Assembly (NCBI GenBank): GCA_015345905.1
Contig: JADDTR010000025.1
Span: forward strand, 62,001-126,000
DNA from: Aotearoamyces nothofagi
Lineage: Eukaryota; Ascomycota; Leotiomycetes; Leotiales; Tympanidaceae
DNA: 64,000 nt
Direction of reading: 5' to 3'
Part shown: one piece after another, positions 12,801 through 24,745 of the stretch
Position numbering within the stretch: position 1 is the first letter of the stretch
Layout of the letters: each line of letters begins with the position of its first letter
Made by a program: the position numbers and the translations under genes
Notes under the pieces: generated by a model
The model's input: only the letters and a program-made list of their open reading frames with translations
What the model was told of the DNA's origin: nothing
Databases searched by the model: none

Positions 12801-15039
12801 AGTAGTGCTTCATTCATAGACTTGCCAACATATACTGACAACTGTTATAGTCTGCTGAGACTGCTATTGTTCAACTTTTTGCTGAAGTTAAGCGTCATAA
12901 GCCTAGTGTCATCTTTCTGCCAGGCGTTGATACATGGTATCAAACATTAAGCGACGCAGTCATCACGACGTTTCTGGGTCTTCTGCGCGCGATCCCACCT
13001 ACTGACCCTGTTTTGGTTCTTGGCATCTCAGACACAGCGCCTGAAAAGGTCAGCCAGGACCTCCTGCGCGATCTTTTCGGCTTTTCAAGGAAGAATCGTT
13101 TCACCATCGTTCAACCCTCTAGAGTAAGTAAGGTCTGGCGTAATTATAGTATTTAGCTGACTTGTGATAGGAAAACCGCATGGAGTTCTACTCGAATATC
13201 ATTGCTTACATCAAAAAGGCACCAAAGGATTTCCCAGACCCCGTCAACCGAAAATTGCGAAAATTGGAGACTTTGGAAGTTGCACCACCTCCGCCACCCA
13301 GAGTTCCAACCAAAGAGGAGATTAAGGCACTCAAGAAACGGGATCACCACACATTGCAGGCCCTGAAAGTTCTTATACAGCCTATTATGGACCAGATTCA
13401 AAGGAAATATCGAAAGTTCCGGAATCCCGTCATTCCCCAGAGCCAAATTCAATATCTATACGATGAAGCGGATCCCAATTTCGTCCGGTCGAACATAGCC
13501 CAATTCAGACCTTTCGAGCTTGAGAAAGATAAAGATGGGATTTTGGGGCTCCGAGAAACGAGCACTGGAAAGTTCTTTTACAATCTTGAGACCACTACCA
13601 TCGAAGAGCGACTGTCAAATGGTTACTATGCTCGGCCTAAAGATTTTGTGGCGGATATTCGGGCCTTAGCCAAGGATGCGAAACATATTGGGGACAAGGA
13701 ACGAGCGCTAAAAGCAAATGAACTCCTCGCTAATGTAGAGGTTGATCTTGGTAATATCGAAACAAATCCAGCCATGGCTGACTGTGAGAATGTCTATCAA
13801 CGCCAGCTTCAGCGTGCAAAGGAGAAGGCCGAGAAATATAGAAAGCGAGCCGAAGCTGATAATGACGCCCATCTTGCGTCGCTCGTTCAATCTGACATCC
13901 CAATACCTGGACAGGATGTAGCCTCAGATGAACCGGCTCTAGGTCCGGCTACTTTTGAAGAGCCAATGCCAAGATCACGTCTAAACTCTCTCATCACCCC
14001 ATTCAGTTCATTATCGAATGGCTATGCAGGAGGGCCAAGCCGGACACCGGATAGTCCTACCCGCCATCATACGAGTAACGGATCATCAGTTCCTTCCCGA
14101 GGAAACAGTGGCGATGATGTTCAGATGGGTGGCACTGATGATGGCCATGGTGCTCACCAGTCGCCGGTCGACTCACAAGCAATGCCACCTCCAATTTCGC
14201 AATGGTCCAAGATATCTCGTGGACCCTCAAATCTGTCCAGCCACCAGACAGACGTCAATACTCAGGCATCAACACAACGATCTGCGTTCCAACCGATATC
14301 CCAGGGCATGTCTCCTACTGCTCTGATAAACGAGGCATCTACTACCACTTCTGGAAAGAAGACGTCCGACCCTTCTAATAGATCTTCGGGTGTTACTCAA
14401 ATGACAAATGGAAAGCAAGATCTTTCACAATTCTTCAGTCCCCCTGATCGGGCTGTAGGAGATGATTCTCAGCTCACTGATACTCAACGAGATGCACAAT
14501 ACCGGAGTCAACCGAACATAGAGGAGAACAATGAAGGCGGCCAAAGCAACAGCCAGGAGCAGTGGCTACACTCACAAGCTCATGGCCTTGCTCGTGGCCA
14601 GCTGCAGCATACGTATCCCTCTCAAACCCCGAGCACCGACAGCCAATCTAACTCTCATCCACCTATTCCACGGTTCGACGAGCCATCAAGAGGAACACTG
14701 CCTTCCAAACATGCGGCTGCTGATATTTCAGGTATTCTTAATGACTCTGCAGAGCCGTCATCTTCTCAGGTGTCATCACAGAAAGAAATTGTGATCGACG
14801 AGGCTTATGTCGATGGCCTTCTCATTACATTTACAGAGAAATCAAGCGGATGTTCAATCGAGCAGTTGGAGCAGATAAATCGCGAGTTGATGGATACGCT
14901 ATGGAAGATGCGCGGCGAATACAACAGGACAAGAGTAGGGACAGAACTCGCAGCTGTATTCAACGAGACAATACAGGATATTGAGGCTATGCAAAAGGTG
15001 CTGAAGCTCTCACAGGAGGAGGAAGACGAGAGGTATTGA
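9837..15039 (+). CDS. YTA7: Yta7/ATAD2-type AAA ATPase with bromodomain
   Basis: Three exons (9837-12797, 12851-13123, 13171-15039) give about 1,700 residues; introns are 53 and 47 bp. Order: a long acidic/basic disordered N-terminus (to about 590); an intact AAA domain with Walker A GPPGTGKT (649-656) and Walker B IIFFDEID (709-716); a second, degenerate AAA domain in which the P-loop lysine is replaced (GEPGMGQS, 951-958); then a bromodomain-like region (about 1120-1270) with QPIMDQIQRKYRKFR and LSNGYYARPKDFVADIRALA. Ser/Gln-rich sequence follows, then a short conserved C-terminal helix. Yta7 is a chromatin-bound hexamer acting on histone H3 and on boundary function. The start is the ATG at 9837, one codon after an in-frame GTG. 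Confidence 0.92.
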
Positions 15040-15834
15040 TTATAGGATATGGATAACTGGAATCGGCTACGGAAGGATCTGACGCTGACGCGTTTGTACA
15101 CATTTTAACTTGTGCTTGTAGTCCGGCTTAGCCGTGAAAACGGGTGTACTTATATATGCTACGGCAAGAACGGGGTGTAATAGAATGGACTGTGCGAACC
15201 AATCTTACCATATAAACTAGTTTGATCTTCTGTTTTTTCAATCTTCATTAGTGATTCTTCAATAATTTGTAAACAACGAATGAAATAGACTTTTCCTATC
15301 GGTTATTGGTGATAGGGTCTTATTCAATCGGAGCCTATTTACCGAAAGTGGCCCGCTACTTTGTCTATGTATATAGGAATCTATGAAGTATTAAATGGGA
15401 CGAATAAACGCATTTATGTGATTGTCTGGCTGGGGAGATTTAGGTACAGCATGCCATGTCGTGAAGAGTTGTCAGTTTCAGTCTGGCGTATTCTCGCTTT
15501 AGCCCCCGCTCGCTGGCTACCTTATCTGCTTATCTGCTTATCACACAGTAGTGGGGAGCTTCGCTGATAGTGAGGAAGCTTATCACGCACGCCACTGCTG
15601 CTGATATAGTCGTCATCGGGACGTGTTAAAGATGGGCATAGGACATGGAAGGGTAGAGGATGTGGATGAGAGCCAGGGTTTACAGTTTGGTAAAGGACAG
15701 ACAGTGCCTGAGTAGACGGAAGTGATGTGACATCTCGGAATTCTAAAGTGATAATAAACTATGACCCAATCTCTATAGAACCTTTCTTTCTACTCTTTCG
15801 GTATTGGGACGATTCGGCTGCTGGCGGGATCTAG
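15040..15834. other. Convergent intergenic region between YTA7 and the SDR gene
   Basis: About 800 bp holding the 3' ends of two converging genes. It is AT-rich near 15.2-15.4 kb. A short direct repeat (CTTATCTG, twice) lies near 15522. No gene or RNA is recognised. Confidence 0.6.
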
Positions 15835-16810
15835 TTAATAGGTGGATGGGAGAACCGAGAGCCGGCCACCGTCGCTTAACAGGACGCTGCCGGACAGGTA
15901 TGCGCCTGCGCGGCTGGTGAGGTATAGAATGAGTCCGGCCATGTCTTCCTCGGTTCCGATCCTCTCTAGAGGAATGAAGTCCTTGCTGAAGACATTATTG
16001 TATTTATTGAGAACAGGGGCAGCGAGGTCGGAGGGATATACTGCGAACTGATAAGCTTGACAAGGGGATTAGCAGATCTTTAGGAATGGCTTACGTCCGG
16101 GTGCTATTGCGTTTGAGCGGATTCCATAAGGGACAAGGCTCGAGGCTAGTTGCTTCATCATGTGTGTTGTAGCAGCCTTACTCTGGCCATAGACAAAACC
16201 AGCCGGTGCCTTCCTATTGAAAGCAGCAACACTAGTAGTAGCAATCACCTGACTAGCCTGCTGCACATTCCCCTTCTTGTTTCCCTTGTCAAGCAGCCCC
16301 AGGAAAGCGACGATGGAGTACCACGCGGCCACGGTATTGACGGTAAACGTGTTCGCGAGGTCGTCCAGGTCCGTCTCCCAGAAGAGCCTCTGGAACTCCT
16401 CGATGCTGGTCTGGTCATTGAACTTTGACTGCGGGCCCAGGATGCCCGAGTTTGCAATCAGCACGTTGACGTAGCCGACGTCGCTCTCGATGTGCTTGAC
16501 GATCGACGAGAGGTCTTCTTTGGACGTCACGTCGCCGGCGAGCGGGATGATGTTTCCCGTCGTCACCGATGCGGCCGCTTCGTCGAGGACGGCCTTTCGT
16601 CGCCCGACGATGTAGACTTTGTGGGCGCCGTTGAGAGCCAGGGCGCGAGCCATCATGAGGCCAATTCCTGTGCATCCTATCAGCTGCGGAAGTCTAGAAT
16701 ACAAGATGGAAGAAGTGAGTGTATAACGAACCTGAGCCACCGCCAGTTATCACTGCAACGAGGCCATTGACGGAGAACAGTTCACCAGCGAGGATAGACG
16801 AAGTCGCCAT
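15835..16810 (-). CDS. Short-chain dehydrogenase/reductase
   Basis: Three exons (16810-16732, 16676-16095, 16040-15835) give 288 residues; introns are 55 and 54 bp. It is a Rossmann-fold SDR. It has an N-terminal glycine-rich nucleotide loop (ITGGG...TGIG), VYIVGRR after strand 2, the LAGDV motif, an IANSG variant of NNAG, a catalytic-type TTSVAAF serine segment, YGQSKAA (YxxxK), and SNAIAPG before the second intron. The C-terminus ends in GSVLLSDGGR, as in the family. The first intron uses the unusual donor GTTCGT; if it were spliced a few bases upstream the loop would be the standard TGxxxGIG. The substrate cannot be read from sequence. A second AG in frame at the last intron could add six residues. 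Confidence 0.88.
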
Positions 16811-16981
16811 TATTCTTTTCAGGAGGAGGGAGTTCGGTATTGATTAGGAAGGAAGAAGGGGTTCGGGCGTCAATATTGATGGGGAGTACTGACCCTGTAA
16901 TACATATACCTGGTAGTACTACCTAGTGCCGGTGTCCGATGTCTGCGGGTTCGGGTCTGCATTACAAAGCTCCCGAATAGT
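16811..16981. promoter_or_regulatory. Presumed promoter of the SDR gene
   Basis: The 170 bp between the SDR start and the transposon end is purine-rich near the ATG on the sense strand. No specific site is recognised. Confidence 0.35.
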
Positions 16982-16983
16982 TA

Positions 16984-17083
16984 ATCGTCAGATCGGTGGC
17001 CAGAGTAAGCGCATTAGCGCACGTAAGCGCAACGGCGCAGTCATGTAGGTCAACGAGAGCGAACGTCGAACGTCAAGTGTTCT
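16984..17083 (+). repeat. Left terminal inverted repeat
   Basis: Pairs with the right end at about 17930-18020 with several substitutions and one indel. The outermost 13 bases are identical. Confidence 0.8.
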
Positions 17084-17929
17084 ACCGTGCTCTACCGTTC
17101 TTATATTTCGCTACTATATAACTACTGTAACTATATATAAATAAATGATCAACTATAGCAGCTCTGGAAGAGAAGAGCGAATTCAAAATGCCATTACCTA
17201 CTACAATGTACACCCTGACTCATCCTCAATTCGCACTGCAGTACTGCAGGCCGCCCGCCTCTGTAAGCTGCATATAACTGGATGCACTGGTGGCTAGAAC
17301 AAGCCTCTCAGTACAGCCTAAGAACAAGCACTTCTGGAGTACATTAAAAGACAACATTGCTACAGCTTTCTATCTACTCACTAGATTGTACGTTCTATAG
17401 TTGGCTATCTACTTTCTATAGAAGATCCACCAAAGTGTCACGATGCCGAAAGCACGATGGCAGTACGCCGAGTAAGAGTAGGGGTGTATGCAGAGCCGGG
17501 CACGTGCATATACTTCCATATTTCTGAACACGCGTTTGCTGAACCTCCGGCGAATGCCCAGAGATGCTCCTGTACTGCCCTTACGGCACCTTGAATAGGA
17601 GGCTTTCCCCTAGCTGGGAGCTCCTCAAGAATTCGTCTCCGTATTACTTTACCTACTGCTCTAAGACCTTACCTACAATTTACCAGTGTCAAGTGAACAT
17701 ACCTCGGTGACCCTAGCGGTAGGATCCTTACAGTGTGTATTCCAAACACCAGAAAAAACTCAAGATTAAGACGGTAGTGTTTCAGCTAAAGAGGCCAGAG
17801 CAGGAATTAGAACCCGAAGATGAAGATGTTGAGAGCGCAGGTGATTAGGAATTGGATTTCATTGAACTATCCTAATGGTTCTACCATCTAATTCCTTGAC
17901 AGATTATACTGCAAATTGATGGCTATTAT

Positions 17930-18020
17930 ATAGTACAACACTTGACGTTCGCTCTCGTTGGCCTACGTGGCTGCGCCATTGCACTTACGCTGACCACCTA
18001 TCGGTGGCCGATCTGACGAT
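17930..18020 (-). repeat. Right terminal inverted repeat
   Basis: Reverse complement of the left end; contains ACTTGACGTTCGCTCTCGTT and ends CCGATCTGACGAT next to TA. Confidence 0.8.
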
Positions 18021-18281
18021 TATTCAGCGCCTCGTCGCTTCTTCTGAACACCCCTACTCGTTATCAGTATGCGTTGTAGTGTTAGCAATCAATACTCGGA
18101 AGATTAAAAACAAGGCTGATGCATCCGAGAGCTCTCACTAATAACTAACAAGAAAGAATTTATTGAATATCTTCCCAGCTTGTTGGAAAAGATGCCAAGG
18201 TATATCTAAAAGGTCTCACTTCTAACAGAAACATCTCACCATTTACAAGCGTTTACACTTCGACTAAGGGACCTATTAATA

Positions 18282-18515
18282 TCATCTTCTGCATTCTGTA
18301 GTTAAACTAAATTTATCTTTAGTATTAATCGAGAGGGTATAAGCTGCATAACCAGACTCTAAATATACTATATCCTCCTCTTCTTCAAGCTCCTGCTCCG
18401 GGGAATATCCGCCAAGCTTTTCTCTGGAGTATATAACCTGGTGTTCAAGCCGTGAAGTAGGCTGCCAGTACTGGATCTCGAAAAGAACCACTTTGGCCAG
18501 TCTACGCAAATCCAT
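18282..18515 (-). CDS. Small hypothetical ORF
   Basis: A 77-residue frame with a true ATG, next to the transposon. It has an acidic run (EQELEEEEDI) and no known motif. It could be a short gene, a fragment of a decayed one, or chance. I do not recognise it. Confidence 0.25.
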   Translation of the reverse strand: MDLRRLAKVVLFEIQYWQPTSRLEHQVIYSREKLGGYSPEQELEEEEDIVYLESGYAAYTLSINTKDKFSLTTECRR

Positions 18516-18666
18516 TTCTAATTAAGGAGTGACAGATGCAGTTTTGAGAACCCCTAGAACTCTATGAAGCTATTCTGATATATAATATCGATCCGCCGTC
18601 TGATACCTGGCTCGTGAAATTTCGAATAGAGATATGTGATATGGTGCCGCGTTACTTTTTGTACTA

Positions 18667-19734
18667 TTAGTCAGATCGACGGAAATCGGGTAGGGAGAAC
18701 CTTACATCTGTTCTTGGAAGCAAAAGCTTCGATCGGAGGAGAGACTCTAGCTTTTCTCTATCCTCCTCGGTCGTATGGTTCTCCTTAGTTCTCATAACGA
18801 CAACCGTCTGAAGGCCGCGCAGCTTAAGGAGTTCATCAATGCCAAGAGCATCAACCAGTCTCAGCGGCGAATTTGTCGGGAAGAATTGTCTGACGAGGTG
18901 CTCTCTCTCTGACGCGATCTGAGCGGTCTGTTTGCTGATCTGGATTGTGAGGTGTTTGAGCTGTCTGCAATCTTGGAGCTTGGAGAATGGTTCGGTGCGT
19001 TGAGATCCCATCCAGCGGAGACAAAGCGATCTGATACTGGCGGGAGCACTCGGGTGGCAATTCTTGAAAAAGCCATCCAGGCTTGAAACACAACTAAAAC
19101 GGAAGCTGTGGTTGTCGTAGAACAGCGGGATGGCCTCGTTGCAGATTTGACGTGAGACACGCAGGACAGCTGGGCTGGTCTTTAACCAAGACCGCGGAGC
19201 AGAGCAGTTGAAGATTCCGGAATGATGAGATCTGCCCCGGGTTCCGCGGTTGCATATGATAGAGACAAGTTTACAACTCGGTCCAAAGACGTAACTGTAG
19301 ACCATGCGTCGAATCTCAGTCGGTAGTGCCTGGAATAGGAAAGCACCATTGGTAGGACGCTGATCTGTTAAACAAAGAATTAGGAATGTTTCATTCAGGT
19401 GGATCTGCACCTTACCAGCAAACATGAGCAATTTCATAAATTTCTGGATCAAGCTAAGGGCGCGTGCCATATCAAAGTGCTCCTCAGCACCTGCCTGCAT
19501 GCAAGAGGAGATGGCCTCATGAACCGACCTCCGTAGGCAAGGCGAGAAGCGCATCATGCGACCCAGTTCCACCCTGCCGATTTCGTCTTTCTCGAGTCGA
19601 TCTAGATCTTCAAGAGCTCTGATCGCCGCGTTGGATAGGTTCAGCTTCTCGAAGAGAGCATCGGGGCCCTCTTCCTGGATACCATAATCGGCCTTGAGAA
19701 CATTGACATCTGAACTGATGCTGCAAGGAGCCAT
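18667..19734 (-). CDS. 2EXR-like domain protein (paralogue of the 37.7-kb gene)
   Basis: Two exons (19734-19416, 19364-18667) with a 51-bp intron give 338 residues. Since 51 is divisible by three, the unspliced frame stays open, but the splice sites and the paralogue show it is an intron. The N-terminal part carries LEDLDRLEKDEIGRVELGR. The core begins LPTEIRRMVYSYVFG and continues with LRVSRQICNEAIPLFYDNHSF, typical of the fungal 2EXR/F-box-like family, and LKHLTIQISK and LRLVDALGIDEL follow. The function of these proteins is unknown; some act as F-box-like adaptors. The start is the first ATG (19734); the frame is open further upstream without one. Confidence 0.78.
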   Translation of the reverse strand: MAPCSISSDVNVLKADYGIQEEGPDALFEKLNLSNAAIRALEDLDRLEKDEIGRVELGRMMRFSPCLRRSVHEAISSCMQAGAEEHFDMARALSLIQKFMKLLMFAGKVQIHLNETFLILCLTDQRPTNGAFLFQALPTEIRRMVYSYVFGPSCKLVSIICNRGTRGRSHHSGIFNCSAPRSWLKTSPAVLRVSRQICNEAIPLFYDNHSFRFSCVSSLDGFFKNCHPSAPASIRSLCLRWMGSQRTEPFSKLQDCRQLKHLTIQISKQTAQIASEREHLVRQFFPTNSPLRLVDALGIDELLKLRGLQTVVVMRTKENHTTEEDREKLESLLRSKLLLPRTDVRFSLPDFRRSD

Positions 19735-20473
19735 TTTGCGTCTTGTAATGTTGGAGAAGTGTTGAAGCAAGAGTGAGGTTTGGTAATTAGGCTGTAGAAA
19801 AGTGCACAAAATGCGAGGTGAAAGCTCACAGTCACTCACTTGGGGGCTAGCCTTTGGTGTCCAGTAGTGACAAAGGCTGAAGTGAGGTATGGGACGATAT
19901 AAAGTATTCGGTCACTTCTAGATTGGTTGATGAGCTATAGCAAACGGAATCTGCTTAGCGACTGTAGATGAATAAAGTGATGCAAGTGGTGGTGGGTGCT
20001 GAGACTTGGTGTTTTTGATTGTAAGGCTAGAAAAAAATGTGTTGGAAGGGTATTCGGAGATATAGACTACAGTTGAATTGAAAATCTCTCACCTGTTACT
20101 GACATGCACTTTTTATAGCTCATTTCTTATGGGTGATTGATTTTTGGAGTATCATAGCTTTTGTCTACCCTCTGTACAAAACCGTTGAGATGTACGAAAT
20201 CTGACATAATTCACAGACTTCCAAAATGATTCAGACTTACAAAACAGCTAACATGTGGTATCAGATAGCAGAATAGCAAAGACAAATGAGTTGATTTAGT
20301 TGTATAATACTATGAGAGAAAGTGTATCCTACACGAACCAGAAGGTCAAGGATAAATCAAAACACACACGCGCCTGTTCCAGCCATGGGATTTCATCCAA
20401 CAAACACTCTCACGCCTCTTGCCATTTATTCTGTATTCTCAAGATACAGTTACCAAGATCTAGATACCAAGAT
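19735..20473. other. Intergenic between the 2EXR-like gene and CPY
   Basis: Holds the promoter of the 2EXR-like gene (right to left) and the 3' end of the carboxypeptidase gene. It is AT-rich at 20.0-20.3 kb. A possible 5' UTR intron (GTGAGT...CTACAG) lies at about 19839-19791 on the minus strand. Nothing else is recognised. Confidence 0.45.
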
Positions 20474-22210
20474 CTAGAACCATTCACCTCCAAGCCATCT
20501 GTTGTAGAAGTCCAAGGACGCTTCTGGTTGATCCATAGGAACCATGTGTCCTGCACCGTAGATTCTTATAAACGTGAAATTGCCGCTAGACTTGACCTTA
20601 CCGGTCTCCTCATCATCAAGGGTAAGACTCTTGACCTCGGCGGTGTTAAAGGCCTTCTTTCCAGGCCACTCAAGAGCATTGGTCCAGGCTTGGTTACCAA
20701 GCCAGTTGCAGATGAAGTCCGCATCGCCAGCGTAAATCAAAACTGGGATCTCCTCGAGAATTTTGGGCACCAGACGGTGGAATGGTTTCATCCAGTCGCC
20801 ATTCAAAAGGAAATTTCTGTTAATATCGAAGTTGCAGCTATCGTATGTCGAGACCTCGACACCGAGCTCTTCTTGGACACTCTTCTGGTTAAGATATTCG
20901 CTAATCCACCCAAGGGCAGAATAGCAGAGGTTGCTAGTGTCCTCGCACTGTCCACGAACTAAGACATTTGTTAGCCTGCTGGAACTTGCTATCATTAAAA
21001 GGGATTGAGAAACCTACTATCATAGACGTTCTGACCGGTCTTCTGGTAAGGACCAAGAAGTGCGTTATTGCAGTAAATGCTGGCAGGGACACAAGTCCAA
21101 ACACTCTCGCTCTGGTAGCAGCTCTCGATGAGTTGCAGGCACCGGGGAAGAGCGTTGTCCATCGCCTGGCACTCGCTCTCATCGAGAACACCAGGCCATC
21201 CCCCCTCACCACAGGCCATTGGCCTATACTTGGGGTATTGGGTCAATCCATCTGTGAGACCATTTCCGATGAGGATAGACTTGAGGTTGATGTTGCGCTT
21301 CTTGTGCGAGAGGATCTCGGAGGTGAAGACTGGAATGTAGTGACCAGCGTATGACTCGCCTGCGATGTGAAAGTCCTGCTTTGCATATTCTGGGAATTGG
21401 GTGAAGAAAAGAGTGAGAAGAGCGTAGATATCCTTGCCTGCAGCAACGGTATTGCTTACGGCGCCACCGCTATAAGAATAGCCGACATTGACCGGCTGGT
21501 CGAGGAAAATAACAGAGGCATTTGCATTCCAAGAGTATGGGTTATTGTGAAGCTTTAAGTTCTTGTCGATTGATGATGGGCCGAGCTCGAGGAAGAGTCC
21601 GGTGAGGGAAGAGCAGCCTGGGCCACCGTTGAGCCACAGGACAACAGGGTCATTCTTTGGATCATTTCGAGACTCGAAAAACCCTGAGATATATTTAGCT
21701 ACTGATAAGTAAGGTGACGTCTTGATTTGACTCACAATAGAATAGATGCTTGTCATTGGCGTTATCGTCAAGATAACCGCTGTATTGCTTGACAGTGTCG
21801 ACACCAAGCTTAGATGGATCAACCTTCTTGGCTCTTAGATCGTATTGCTCAAGCTTGCCATCGACAGCTCTTTCCTTCTCGCCCTTGGAATTCTCAACCC
21901 AGACGCTTTGGACGTCTGCACCCTTGACCACATAGTCCCAAGTACTATCTGGCTTGCGGTGGCTCGGCTTTGGAGAGGAGAAGAAGGCAGCCTTATCCAT
22001 TGCGTCAGGGAACATCATGGCGACTTCGTCCCAGATGGCCTTGGCCTCCGATGTCATACCCTTCATAGCATCGGAGAGCGAGTGAAGAGGCTTGGACCAA
22101 GAGTCAGTATCAGGCTTTGACGCCTTGAACGGGTTCTTGAAGACATGTTGTTGGGGAGCAACAGCAGCAGTCGCTGCGCCTAACAATATGGTTGAAGCGA
22201 GGAGCTTCAT
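20474..22210 (-). CDS. cpyA: Vacuolar carboxypeptidase Y (serine carboxypeptidase, S10)
   Basis: Three exons (22210-21736, 21683-21018, 20958-20474) give 541 residues, the usual length for fungal CPY; introns are 52 and 59 bp. A signal peptide ([16 protein letters not shown]) is followed by a propeptide. The mature enzyme begins near YSGYLDD and carries [10 protein letters not shown], the nucleophile motif GESYAGHY (Ser about 269), the GDAD aspartate motif (459-461) before FICNWLGN, and [11 protein letters not shown] (His about 518). Cysteines expected for the disulphides are present. It is a broad C-terminal exopeptidase acting in the vacuole and processing other hydrolases. It is divergent from SDO1 over 546 bp. 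Confidence 0.95.
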
Positions 22211-22756
22211 AATGATAAGTACAGATGCCGATGTACCTGATAATGATTCTTGTTCACGATGAACGATACTGGAGGGTTGATGTATCTGGAGTGGGAATGT
22301 GAAACGACTCGATGTTGGGGCGAGCTGGCGGAGCAACCTAGCGACCCGGATGGAGCTGTCCCTGGTCAAGTGCAGTACACATCATCATGATAGCTGCCTG
22401 CATTTGACCTAGCGTTATCACCTATCAGTTCCTGGGCCAGTCAAGCTACCGAGCGAACCTAGCAGGATAACGGCAGTCACGTGCAAACCTTCCTCCATCA
22501 TAAAAGGGTCCTACCCAGAAAAGAGGAGGGATCACGTCTATAGATTTGATAGTAGTTATATAAGTTAGTAGATAGGTAATTTTATGATGGCCAGGCCACG
22601 AATTTACTGTAAGGAGACTTGTCGTCCGTCATCGGACGCAGGCACCGTATGGACCTCTGACGTGCCTGCGACAAGTCTAGCGAGTCGGCGATAATTCGAA
22701 CTTTTGAGCTTTGGAAAAAAAGAGACGCAGTTCGGGAACCTCGCCAAACCGTCAAA
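22211..22756. promoter_or_regulatory. Shared promoter region of CPY and SDO1
   Basis: The two start codons face away from each other across 546 bp. An AT-rich patch at about 22540-22600 separates the halves. No binding site is assigned with confidence. Confidence 0.5.
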
Positions 22757-23741
22757 ATGCCCATGATCCAGCAGGTAAGTCTTCTGTGATGTAACTGTAA
22801 CTAGTAAGATCTAACAATTTTCCCAGCCTTCGAATCAAATCAAACTTACTAATATCTCACTTGTACGCTTAAAGAAAGGCAAGAAACGCTTCGAAATAGC
22901 TTGCTACAAGAATAAGGTCCTCGAGTGGCGCAACGGGATAGAGAAAGACCTCGACAACGTTCTCCAAATCCCAAATGTGTTCCTGAATGTCTCAAAGGGT
23001 CAGACTGCGCCCTCTGCAGACCTTACCAAAGCCTTCGGAAAAGGCGTCTCCGTGGATACCATCATTCTCGAGATCCTCAACAAAGGCGAACTCCAAGTAG
23101 GCGAGAAGGAAAGACACGCGCAGCTAGACAGAGTACACAATGAGGTCGTGTCAATAGTGGCGAGTAAGCTGGTCGACCCGAAGACGAAGCGGGTGTACAC
23201 TACGGGCATGATCGACAAGGCACTAGATATGCTGAGTTCTCAGGGCTCGCAGGCGCAGCAGGCAGATAAGAGTGCCGCTGGCAGCGGGACTGGAACGCCG
23301 GCAACTGGCGAAGAGGGAGAGGCGAAGCCGAAGCCAACTGCGAGCTGGACAGGCGTAGTGGCGACAAAGAGCGCGAAGAGTCAAGCCCTCGAGGCCATGA
23401 AGGCGTTGATTGCACACCAGCCTATACCCGTTGCGAGAGCACGGATGCGGTTGAGGATTACGTGTCCGACCAGCATACTGAAGCAGGCAGCGAAGAGCGT
23501 GGGGCCCAAAACGGAGGATGCTGAAGCAGAAGGGGAGGAGAAGGTCAGAGGGACAGTTAAGGATCGAATCTTGAGCTATATTGAACAGGTAGAGACCCAA
23601 GATGTTATGGGTTCAGAATGGGAGGTGGTTGGTTTTGCTGAGCCTGGTGCATTTAAGGGTCTAGGGGACTTTATAGGCGGAGAGACGAAGGGCCAAGGGA
23701 GAGTAGAGGTATTGGATATGGCTGTTACCCACGAGGATTAA
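22757..23741 (+). CDS. SDO1: Ribosome maturation factor Sdo1 (SBDS)
   Basis: Two exons (22757-22774, 22827-23741) give 310 residues. The first exon codes only MPMIQQ and a 52-bp intron follows. The SBDS fold is clear: IKLTNISLVRLKKGKKRFEI, KNKVLEWRNGIEKDLDNVLQ, VFLNVSKGQ, the AFGKGVSVDTIILEILNKGELQVGEKER segment, and the central and C-terminal domains from IVASKLVDPKTKRVYTTGMI. A Gly/Thr/Ala-rich linker (about 155-190) is longer than in yeast. With the GTPase Efl1, Sdo1 releases the anti-association factor Tif6/eIF6 from 60S subunits in the cytoplasm. Confidence 0.95.
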
Positions 23742-24216
23742 TTTTATCACCTGCCTTCCTGTTACAACTCCCCCTTAGCGAGCATGAATGGGCATGAGGC
23801 GTATTGGAATTTATTGATCGTCATAGAATATCAGGTGTTAGGAGTCTTGTTAGTCTAGCATCATACTATAACTATCAGATATACCCTGGGTTCTGAGACA
23901 CAAGAACGTCCTTGACCATTAGGCACCTTAGTGACTAGCTTAGGCAGCTTTGGCAGAGGATTGTTAGTGATTAGTGCACGCGCCTCGTTGACTACACGAG
24001 TTTATGGATATGTTCTATAATCATGTTGCAGGGCAATCACACGCATCCATGATGCAAATTTTATGCTTCAATGTCTTCGTTGAATGAGCCCAGTGAACTA
24101 GAGTACATCCAGATTCCGGCTTATGCTTCGGAGCAATGAGGCAAAAATGTAACGCTTCAAGCCCTTCACAATGCCACACTCCACCCAGACCAAATTTCCC
24201 AGAGTACCACACATGC
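23742..24216. other. Convergent intergenic, SDO1/RPS18
   Basis: About 475 bp with the 3' regions of both genes. No further feature is seen. Confidence 0.6.
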
Positions 24217-24745
24217 TTAACCGCTCTTCTTCTTGGAAACACCGACAGTCCGACCTCTTCGGCCAGTAGTCTTTGAGTGCTGTCCACGAACACGGAGACC
24301 CCAGTAGTGACGAAGACCACGATGAGCACGGATCTTCTTTAGGCGCTCGAGATCGTCACGAAGCTTCGAGTCAACACCGTTGGCCAGAATCTGGTAGTCC
24401 TTGCCATCGACGATATCGCGCTGTCTGTTGAGGAACCACGCTGGGATCTTGTATTGTGTAGGATTTTGAATGATAGTGACAATTCGCTCGAGTTCTTCCG
24501 AGGTGAGTTCACCGGCACTATAATGTACTGATTAGTTTCTGTATATACAGTCTTCAATGAGAAGATGCTGCATACCGCTTGTTGAGATCAACATCAGCCT
24601 TCTTGCAGACCAAGTTGGAATAACGACGTCCAACACCCTTTATCTTCGTCAATGCGTACATGACCTTTTGCTTTCCCTCCACATTGGTATTTAGAAGTCG
24701 GAGAATGAACTGGAAGCTCGACTTCTCTCCCGATACGAGAGACAT
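24217..24745 (-). CDS. RPS18: 40S ribosomal protein S18 (uS13)
   Basis: Two exons (24745-24576, 24517-24217) with a 58-bp intron give 156 residues, the standard eukaryotic length. The protein starts [20 protein letters not shown] and carries [20 protein letters not shown], the helix [20 protein letters not shown], and the rRNA-binding tail [20 protein letters not shown] ending SKKKSG. It is a small-subunit head protein near the intersubunit bridges. GAGGGTTTAAA (reverse of an AAACCCT element) lies about 145 bp upstream of the ATG. Confidence 0.97.

Larger units (their letters stand above)
16984..18020. mobile_element. Non-autonomous TIR DNA transposon relic (Tc1/mariner-like)
   Basis: A 1,037-bp element bounded by long imperfect inverted repeats of about 90-100 bp (left 16984 to about 17083, right about 17930 to 18020). 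Both begin ATCGTCAGATCGG read inwards and share ACGAGAGCGAACGTC and CAAGTGTT. It is flanked by the dinucleotide TA on both sides (16982-16983 and 18021-18022), as expected of Tc1/mariner or pogo target duplication. The left repeat has an extra internal copy of GTAAGCGCA. The interior has no long frame. A short stretch near 17760-17850 reads as a Lys- then Glu/Asp-rich tail and may be transposase debris. It is too small to be autonomous. Confidence 0.8.
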
